64,000 bases of DNA. Source: Zea mays (Eukaryota; Streptophyta; Magnoliopsida; Poales; Poaceae). The DNA lies in contig NC_050105.1 in the NCBI RefSeq assembly GCF_902167145.1, positions 135,331,988-135,395,987 on the forward strand, given 5' to 3'. This document shows, piece after piece, positions 56,001-64,000 of the stretch. Each line of letters starts with the position of its first letter. Position 1 is the first letter of the stretch. The notes beneath the pieces were generated by a model. The model did not search any database, had not been told where the DNA came from, and was given only the letters and a program-made list of their open reading frames with translations. A program made the position numbers and the translations under genes.

Positions 56001-57690
56001 ACGAACAAGGCCTAAACAAGGTGCGTGGAACGGCGTACGCGACAGCGTGCGTCGACACGTGTGAACGACACGCACGATGCGTGCGAACGGCACGCGCTGA
56101 CTTAAACGTGCCACGCGAACAGAACGACGTGTGGCAACACGCGAATCAGCACATGACCACGTGCGAAACAACGCTCGCGATACACGAGAAAAGCTAAACA
56201 AATGTCACATTTACATAAATAAATATTAGTTAGAAACATCCACGTTGGCACTAACCATACTAATTTGATTGGAAGAACTAATATGAATAACATAAATCAA
56301 ATAAATAAATAATTTTGAAAACATGTGATACGATTAAAACAATGTTTTTACTGTGCAGACAAAATTAATATGAATCTAACACAATTTGAATGAATTAAAA
56401 CAAGTATTTAACACAAAATATCACATACTTAAAAATACTATTAGTGTTATGCGGAATAGATAACGTGACATAATTTGATTAGTTGTATGGAGCTACACGA
56501 GGGTCACAAGGTTTACATAAGAGTTCTCTTTCATTTTGAATTTCTTTCTTGCAAAGAATAGGAATGGAGGGGCTGCTCGCCATTCATTGGCTGCCCACCA
56601 GGCACCAGCCATACTGCGCGTGGGATATCTTTGCGTTGCACGTGGTGGCCAGGCCCCATGCCTAGGATGCTAAGCCGTCGGCCGGGGCTGCAGGGGAGCT
56701 CCTCCACGCAGCAAGCAGGAGGAGGGCCATCGCGCCGGGCAGGCCACGCCGCCGTACCGCCGGGGCAAGGGTGGGAGCTCAGCCTCTAGCCAGAGTGCGC
56801 GTACAGGGCGTGAGGGGTAAGCCGCCATAGGTGCTGTGCAGGCTACAGGAGAGCCACGCCCGACCGACCTGCACGGTAGCCGGTAGGGACACGGTGAGGG
56901 GTTGCAGGAAGGGGCTTGGCTACGACCATGGTGAGGTTGCGGGGAGACTTCAGGCAGCACGCGGAGGGGCTGCTGCCGTGCCTAGGCGTGCGAGGGACTT
57001 CAGTGATGGGCACCGGTAGGATCAACGAAGGAGGAGGGGAGAAGAAGAGGACTCACCCCGGTCATGACGATCGGTAACCGAAGGGGCGCCTGCTTTGTCT
57101 GAGAGAAGTGGAGGAGTGGGCGGGACATGGGCGGGCAGTTGGAGAAGAGGAATACTAGGAGGGGAAGGAACTGACGTGCGGGACCCTCTGCGCAGCCAGC
57201 AGCCTGGAGCAGCGTGATGCTAGGCGCGGGATGGGCTAGGGGAAGCAACGCGGCATGGGCCGGGCGCGAAGCGCGCGCTGCTGCTGGCGGGCTGGCGAGG
57301 AGGTGGAGCTGGTCCGCGCGCGCAAGCCGGCCGGGGGTAAGGGGCTGGGCTGGCTAAGAAAATTGAGGAAGCAAGACCCTTTTTCTATTTTCTTCTTTTT
57401 ATTCTTTTCTTTTATTTCTATTCATAATTATACACAAGAAAGAGCAACCAATTAAATGGATACACACCAAGACAATACGTTAAACAGAAAATAAATGCAC
57501 TCCAGCATGATGCGACAATCAAAGCGTCCCCTAGGGTTTTACTTTACTGGGCTTACAAATTGATATAAAATAAAATAAAATAATTCTTCACTATTTAGGA
57601 AAAAGAAAGGAAAGTAAGAAAAGAGAGAGTAACACCCGAATTTGGTGGATATTAGAAAAAAATTTATACCCCCAAATTCAGGGTGTTACA
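53079..57690 (-). repeat. 5' LTR of the non-autonomous gypsy element
   Basis: 4612 bp, the same length as the other LTR, with about 15 substitutions by eye. It contains the second copies of the MITE (55887-56012) and of the conserved small frame (53341-53526). Followed by the duplication ggcac at 57691-57695, after which the Tekay gag frame resumes. Confidence 0.93.
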
Positions 57691-57695
57691 GGCAC

Positions 57696-60600
57696 CCTCC
57701 TACCTTCGCCCATTCTGCTGACCCCATGGATGCAGAAGACTGGCCGCGCGCAGTGGAAAGGGAACTGCGCACCGCCCAATGTGACGACAGGGAGAAGGTT
57801 CTGTATGGTCCCCGTCAGCTGAGGGGAGTAGCCCAGTCCTGGTGGGAGTCCTACCTCGCCACACATGCTGACCCCGAAGCCATCACCTGGGAAGAATTCA
57901 GCGAGAGTTTCCGCAGGTACCATGTGCCAGAGGGACTGATGATCGTGAAGAAGGAGGAGTTTCTGGCTCTGAAGCAGGGACCCCTGTCTGTTAGTGAATA
58001 CAGGGATAAGTTTCTGCAGCTATCCCGTTATGCACCTGAAGACGTCAACACTGATGCTAAGAGGCAGTACAGGTTCATGAGGGGTTTGGTGGATCCCCTG
58101 CATTACCAGCTGATGAATCACACCTTCCCCACCTTCCAGCACCTGATCGATAGGGCAGTTATGACTGAGAAGAAGCGTAAGGATATGGAAGATCGGAAGC
58201 GCAAGATGAGTGGACCCCAGACCGGAGGCATCAGTCGTCCACGTTTCTCAGGCAGTTCATCTCAGCAAGGCAGATCTGGTCACCCACAGGGATATCAGAA
58301 TCAGAATCAGCGTCTGCATCAGCAGCAGTTTCAGAGGCAGTACCCACAGCAGCAGCAGCAGTATCGCCAGCACAGCCAGCAGGGAAGTAATCAGTATCAG
58401 AAGCAGAACAACCAGGCACCTCGCCTTCCTGCCCCCGCAGCAAACCAGAACAACCAAGCAGCCCCAGCGCAAGGAGGAGGCAGAGGATGTTTCCACTGTG
58501 GAGATCAAGGCCACTGGGCGATGCAGTGCCCAAAGAAGATGGCTCAGCAGCAGACCAACCCCAATGCTCCAACAAGGCAAGGTGTACTGCAGTCGGCAGC
58601 AGGCAATCGTAACCAAGCGTACAACCGTGGAAAGGTGAACCCCTTGGAGGCCGAAGCAATCCAGGATGCACCAGATGTGGCAGTAGGTATGTTCTCAGTC
58701 GAATCTCATCCCGCAAAAGTGCTATTTGATACTGGTGCAACTCATTCATTTGTCACTGCAACATGGGTAGAATTGCATAACATCTCAGTAGAGGCAATGA
58801 TGCCGCCCATGAGGATTAATTCGGTTGGTGGCAAGGTGCAAACAGATAAAATATGTTCAAATATAATGGTGGAAATAAGGGGGATAGGATTCCCCAGTGA
58901 CTTAATAGTAATAGACACCCTCGGGATAGATGTTATTCTAGGGATGAACTGGTTAATGAAGTATGAAGCAAATGTTAGTTGTGACAAGAGGACTGTAACA
59001 TTGAAGTCCCCGTCAGGAGAAGAGGTTGTGGCCGAGCTAAGGATGCCTAAGTCAGAAGAGGGAGTCTGTCACCAGATTTCAATTGATAGTAAGGAGCCCA
59101 ACCCGCTCGAGGCTATCAAGGTTGTGTCGGGCTTTCCGGATGTGTTTCCCGAGGAGCTAACAGGCATGCCACCCGAGAGAAAGGTTGAATTTGCCATAGA
59201 GCTTATCCCTGGTACCGCCCCCATTTCCAAAAGAGCCTATCGAGTGTCTGGACCAGAATTGGTGGAACTCAAGAAGCAGATAGATGAGATGTTAGAGAAG
59301 GGTTACATCAGGCCAAGTACCTCGCATTGGGCCGCTCCAGTGTTGTTTGTAGAGAAGAAAGATGGTACCAAAAGGATGTGCATAGACTACAGGGCCTTGA
59401 ATGAAGTCACTGTCAAGAACAAGTACCCCCTGCCAAGGATAGAAGATCTGTTTGACCAGCTCAGAGGTGCCAGTGTATTCTCGAAGATAGATCTGAGATC
59501 AGGTTACCATCAACTTAGAATCCGACCCTCGGACATACCGAAGACGGCATTCATCACCAAGTATGGGTTATATGAGTTCACAGTTATGTCCTTTGGATTG
59601 ACAAATGCGCCAGCCTTCTTTATGTATCTGATGAACAGCGTGTTCATGGACTATCTAGACAAGTTTGTGGTAGTGTTCATCGATGACATTCTCATATACT
59701 CTCAAAGTGAGGAAGATCATGTAGAGCATTTGAAGATGGTATTGCAAAGGCTTCGAGAGCATCAGTTGTATGCCAAGCTGGGCAAATGCGAGTTCTGGAT
59801 TCATGAACTCTTATTTCTGGGTCATATCATAAATCAAGATGGGTTGGCAGTGGATCCGAAGAAAGTGGCAGATATCCTGAACTGGAAAGCACCAAAGGAT
59901 GTTCGTGGGATCAAGAGCTTCATTGGAATGGCTGGATACTACAGGCGTTTCATCGAAGGCTTCTCAAAGATTGCTAGACCAATGACAGCGTTACTAGCGA
60001 AGAAAGTTGAGTTTAAGTGGACCCAAAAGTGTCAGGAAGCATTCGAAGAACTGAAAAATAGATTGACTACAACTCCTGTGTTAGTCCTGCCTGATGTTCA
60101 CAAGTCATTTTCAGTGTATTGCGATGCTTCTTACACCGGATTGGGATGTGTGCTAATGCAAGAAGGAAGAGTTGTAGCATACTCATCTCGACAGCTGAAG
60201 ATCCATGAGAAAAATTATCCCACACATGACCTGGAGTTGGCAGCAGTGGTTCATGCCTTAAAGACCTGGATACATTACCTGTATGGGTAGAAGTGCGACA
60301 TCTACACAGATCATAAAAGTCTGAAGTACATATTCACCCAGTCAGAGTTAAACATGAGGCAGCGAAGATGGTTGGAATTGATCAAAGACTATGAGTTGGA
60401 GATACATTACCATCCTGGCAAAGCCAATGTTGTTGCAGATGCTCTGAGCAGGAAGAGTCAAGTCCATATGTTGGCCTCGTACCCGATGCCGTATGAGTTA
60501 GCCAAAGAGTTTGACAGACTGAGCCTCGGTTTCCTGAACAGTACGCAAGGAGTAACAGTGGAGTTAGAGCCCACCCTAGAGCGGGAGATCAAAGAAGGGC

Positions 60601-62012
60601 AGAAGGATGATGAAAACATCAACAAGATCCGGCAGCTGATCTTAGAAGGAAGAGGCAAAGACTTTCGAGAGGATGAAGAGGGAGTAATATGGTTCAAGGA
60701 CCGATTGTGTGTTCCCGACCTCAAACCTATTCGGGAACTGATCCTCAAGGAAGCTCATGAGACAGCTTACTCCATACACCCTGGAAGTGAGAAGATGTAC
60801 CAGGATTTAAAAAGGAGGTTTTGGTGGTATGGCATGAAAAGAGAGATCGCAGAATATGTCGCCATCTGCGATAGCTGTCAGAGGACCAAAGCAGAGCATC
60901 AGAGGCCTGCCGGATTGTTGCAGCCATTGCGGATTCCTCAGTGGAAGTGGGATGAGATCGGGATGGATTTTATAGTTGGCCTACCTCGTACCCGGGCCGG
61001 CTATGATTCCATCTGGGTGGTTGTGGACCGCTTAACAAAGGTGGCCCATTTCATACCCGTGAAGACAACATACACCGGAGCAACGTTAGCTGAATTATAC
61101 ATGTCACGGGTAGTCTGCCTTCATGGTGTGCCGAAGAAGATAGTGTCAGATCGAGGAACGCAGTTCACCTCTCATTTTTGGCAGCAGCTACAAGAAGCTT
61201 TGGGCACACATTTGAACTTCAGCTCAGCTTATCACCCGCAGACTGACGGTCAGACTGAAAGAACCAATCAGATCCTAGAAGATATGTTGAGAGCCTGTGC
61301 GTTGCAAGACAAGTCAGGATGGGACAAAAGGTTACCTTATGCAGAATTCTCCTACAACAATAGTTACCAGGCCAGCTTGAAGATGTCGCCGTTTCAGGCA
61401 CTCTATGGACGGAGTTGTAGGACTCCACTGCATTGGGACCAGCCTGGAGAGAGACATGTGTTTGGCCCCGACATCTTGCTTGAAGCCGAAGAGAATATCA
61501 AAATGGTTCGAGAGAATCTGAAGATAGCACAGTCAAGACAGTGAAGCTATGCGGACCGAAGGAGAAGAGAACTGAGTTTTGAAGTGGGAGATTACGTCTA
61601 TCTGAAGGTGTCACCTATCAGGGGAGTCAGAAGGTTCGGAGTTAAAGGCAAGTTAGCACCCCGGTACGTTGGACCATATCAGATTCAAGCAAAGCGTGGA
61701 GAAGTGGCCTACCAGCTCAACCTACCAGAGAGCTTGTCAGCAGTGCACAATGTGTTCCATGTGTCCCAACTGAAGAAGTGTCTGCGAGTACCAGAAGAAC
61801 AGTTGCCAGTGGAGGGTTTGGAGGTCCAGGAGGATCTGACGTACATAGAAAAGCCAACGCAGATTCTGGAGTTTGCAGACAGAGTCACCCGGAGGAACAC
61901 CATCAGAATGTGCAAAGTCAGATGGGGTCACCACTCTGAGGAAGAAGCAACCTGGGAACGAGAAGATGACCTGAAGACCAAATACCCTGAACTCTTTGCT
62001 GACCAACCTTGA
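57696..62012 (+). pseudogene. pol: Tekay Gag-Pol continuation (Gag core-PR-RT-RNH-INT-chromodomain), two in-frame stops
   Basis: Same frame as the gag start at 30115. In order: Gag core (about 57700-58200, YDHVPEG-like '[16 protein letters not shown]'); Q-rich linker; CCHC knuckle [14 protein letters not shown] at 58489-58530; protease [10 protein letters not shown] near 58725; reverse transcriptase with FIDD at 59676-59687; RNase H ([12 protein letters not shown]) broken by a TAG at 60288-60290; integrase with an HHCC zinc region (60750-60890) and DD35E at 60964, 61149 and 61257; a TGA at 61542-61544; GPY/F module (PRYVGPYQI); and a C-terminal chromodomain (about 61830-62005, ending WEREDDLKTKYPELF). 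Gag and Pol share one frame, as usual for Tekay. The chromodomain is associated with targeting of integration to heterochromatin in this clade. Confidence 0.93.
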
Positions 62013-62029
62013 ATCTCGGGGCGAGATTC

Positions 62030-62047
62030 TTTTAAGGGGGATAGGTT
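62030..62047 (+). other. Polypurine tract of the Tekay element
   Basis: ttttaagggggataggtt directly before the 3' LTR, preceded by 'ggggcgagattc'. The non-autonomous element has a near-identical arrangement at 34985-35020 on the minus strand. Confidence 0.85.
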
Positions 62048-64000
62048 TGTAACACCCTGAATTTGGGGGTATAAAATTTCTTTGCTCATATTCACAAATT
62101 CAGGTGTTACTTCCCTTTTCTCATCCTTCCTCATTCTTCTCTTTCTCATTTCTATAGGAGAAAATTGCTTATTTTATTTGTAATTATAGTTTAATAGGTT
62201 AAACCCTAAGGGAGTATGAATTGTTGCATCATGTTGAACCCTAGATTTCACTTTTGCTTGGTGCATAATTCTTGGAAAGTCTAATTTGAATTTGTGGCTT
62301 ATTTGGATTTGAATCAAATGGAGAAAATAAAAAGAAAAGGGAAAACAATTCCAGAATAAAAAGAAAAGAGAAAGAAGCCCACTCCCCCGCCCCCCTCAGC
62401 CTTTCGGCCCAGCTAAGCCCATCCCGCGCGCGCGCACTCTCCCTCCCCAGCTCTCTCTGCCCTGGCGGGCCCGCCCGTCAGCGCGGCCGCCTTCCGCACG
62501 CCAGCCCCCGCTTTCCCCTCTCTCTCTGCTCGCGGTCCCGGCTTGTCAGCCCCGTCGTCCTCGCGTAACCGCCACCCGAGCTGCGCGCGGCCGCCTTCTC
62601 CGCGCCCACGTCTCGCGTGGAGCTCGCAACCGCCCCGCCCCTGGCCACTTGAGCCCAGAGCCCCACTCGCCCTCTCCCCCTCCCTCTTTTGCGCACCAGC
62701 AGACCCCTCTTCCACCTCTCCCTCGCTGCGCGCACGCCAGAGCGCCGCCGCCACAAATCCCCGCCGTCCCGAGCTCGTTTCCCGGCCGCCGTTGGAGTTC
62801 CGCCGTGTCCGTTGCCACGGTGAGCTTCGCCCCGGCGTCCGCAACCTGGGACGCGCCCCAATTCCCTCTCCCCCTCCCTATTTCTCTCTGGCCGCGCTCA
62901 CCCGCCGTTCCCCGTGCAGCCGTGGAGGTCCGCCACCGTCGCCCCGGGCCACCGTCGCGCCATTGCCGCCACCGAGGAGTCCCCGGAGCCCGCCTTGAGG
63001 TAAAGAACCTCTCCCGCCCCTATCGACCCGTGTATTGCCTTCTGTTGCGCTTAATTCCTCGCCGGAGTTGTTTTATGCCGCCGCCGAGCCGCTCCGCCGT
63101 GGGCCGCCCCCATCCGATGCCCCTGCCCCGACCCAGACCCCACCAGAGGACTCCCCGTGCCCTCCCCAACCTTCCCGGCCACTTAGGTCGCCCCAGAGAC
63201 CCGCCAAACGCCCGCGCCCCTCGTCTCCGGCGAGTCCTCCGCCGCGGGGACGAGCGCCGCCGCCCCAGCTAGCCGTAGGAGAAGCCCAGGCCGGCCACCC
63301 GATCCCCACCGTCCGTCCCAGATCGGGCGGTCCCGTTTTAATTAGGTCAAGCCTAATCCTGGCCGTCCGCCGGAGATCCAGCGGCCCAGGCCCGCTTCCC
63401 CCACACCCCGTCTCCCTGCCGTTGGGCCCCGCCTGTCAGCCCGCCCGCGCGCTCGCGCTGCCCGCCGGCCCCGCCTGTCAGCCTCTCAGGCCGCCGCGCG
63501 CTCGCGCGCCCGCCCGCAGGATCTAATCCTGGCCGTTCGCCTTAGATCTGACGGCCGTAGTAGGCCGATACCCCTTCGCCCGCGCGTTTTCTTAAAGAGA
63601 CCCCCGGTTTTCTGGAATTTGAACCCGCCGTCCCTGGTTTCTCTCAGTTAGGTCCCTGGGCCATTTATTTAATTCAAAATAGGTATTTAGGGTATATTTT
63701 TAACCCCTAAACTTGTAAAATCCATAACTTTGTCATATGAACTCCAAATGAGGTGCTTCAAATTGCAAAATGCTCATGATGTTTTTGTCTATCTATTTAA
63801 ACAATGTTTCCCTGCTGTTTCCATGTACCAATTAATAGTTAATCACTAGGATAGGATTAAGGCTATTGGAACCCTATTTGAGATAATTAGAAGTTGGTAG
63901 ACTTTAATAAAAGTTAGAATACTTAAGTTTATGGACTTAAACACCTAAGTTTAGAAACTTAAAACCATGTAATGATTTAATCCCTCCACTGACTTAAACC
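62048..64000 (+). repeat. 3' LTR of the Tekay element (partial, cut by window end)
   Basis: The first 1953 bp of an LTR expected to be about 3510 bp. It matches 24919-26873 with about 15 substitutions and a 2-bp length difference near 62525. The terminal hairpin arms are at 62049-62064 and 62096-62110. Frames inside (for example 62649-63526) mirror those in the 5' LTR and are not annotated as genes. Confidence 0.92.

Larger units (their letters stand above)
30368..57695 (-). mobile_element. Large non-autonomous gypsy element (LARD-like), Tekay-related, minus strand
   Basis: The element is 30373-57690 with perfect 5-bp duplications ggcac at 30368-30372 and 57691-57695. Both LTRs (30373-34984 and 53079-57690) are 4612 bp and differ by about 15 substitutions by eye, with a constant 22,706-bp offset. 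The PBS is at 53062-53074 and the PPT at 34985-35003, both on the minus strand. Without the Opie-like insertion the body is only about 2.9 kb and has no gag, protease, RT or integrase; it consists largely of degenerate 185-235 bp repeats. LTR ends, PBS, leader and PPT are Tekay-like, so a Tekay-clade element is the likely source of proteins. Confidence 0.88.
24919..64000 (+). mobile_element. Tekay-clade chromovirus (Ty3-gypsy), 3' end outside the window
   Basis: 5' LTR 24919-28428, PBS 28433-28445, pre-gag ORF 28687-29712, gag-pol 30115-30372 joined to 57696-62012, PPT 62030-62047, 3' LTR from 62048 onward (partial). The region 30373-57690 plus one copy of ggcac is a nested insertion. The integrase C-terminus carries a chromodomain, and the 3.5-kb LTRs fit the Tekay/Del clade (maize relatives include Tekay, Gyma, Prem1 and Xilon; I cannot choose). 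I counted about 15 substitutions over the 1.95 kb of LTR overlap. Two in-frame stops disable pol. Confidence 0.9.

Overview
The window is plant nuclear DNA, almost certainly maize (Zea mays) or a very close relative. It is a textbook intergenic retrotransposon nest: Sirevirus (Ty1-copia) LTRs carrying the CACCGGAC/GTCCGGTG palindromes, a GC-rich Tat-lineage Ty3-gypsy element resembling Huck/Flip, a Tekay-clade chromovirus with 3.5-kb LTRs, and a CACTA transposon. Family names are my recognition of the sequence and are tentative. I see no intact host gene, no tRNA or rRNA gene and no CRISPR array.

Layout. 1-2308 and 16667-16973 are pieces of an old, decayed gypsy LTR lying on the minus strand. 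Into it went (a) a Sirevirus now reduced to a solo LTR (881-1986, target duplication aaaac), (b) a PIF/Harbinger-like MITE (2309-16663, duplication taa), itself split by a complete Huck/Flip-like element (2452-16420, duplication gtgct), and (c) a minus-strand Ji-like Sirevirus starting at 16974. The right LTR of (c) is cut after 10 bp, at 24919, by a plus-strand Tekay-clade element whose 3' LTR begins at 62048 and runs off the window. The gag gene of that element is split by a 27.3-kb minus-strand insertion (30373-57690, duplication ggcac): a non-autonomous element with 4612-bp LTRs and no gag or pol. Its body is split by an Opie-like Sirevirus on the plus strand (36946-52132, duplication gatag), whose gag is in turn split by a 6.6-kb CACTA element (39666-46271, duplication aaa). 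That is a five-deep nest: Ji-like, Tekay, non-autonomous gypsy, Opie-like, CACTA. LTR divergence falls inward: about 0.8% for Tekay, about 0.3% for the non-autonomous element, and no substitution seen for the Opie-like copy (by-eye counts).

Coding content. Huck-like gag-pol has one homopolymer frameshift and two in-frame stops. Ji-like gag has two stops and its pol one. Tekay gag-pol has two stops plus the insertion, and a separate 341-codon ORF lies upstream of gag. Opie-like pol is fully open, and its gag is damaged only by the CACTA insertion. The CACTA element holds minus-strand exon fragments that I recognise as host-derived: a mercaptopyruvate sulfurtransferase (rhodanese), an AAA ATPase of the plant family with the LLSGPAG-SEIYQ motif, a protein-kinase C-terminus and an RS-rich protein.

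Most interesting relationship: the non-autonomous element shares LTR termini, PBS, about 130 bp of leader, the PPT and a 61-codon LTR reading frame with the Tekay element it sits in. It looks like a parasite lodged in the gag of its own probable helper family.
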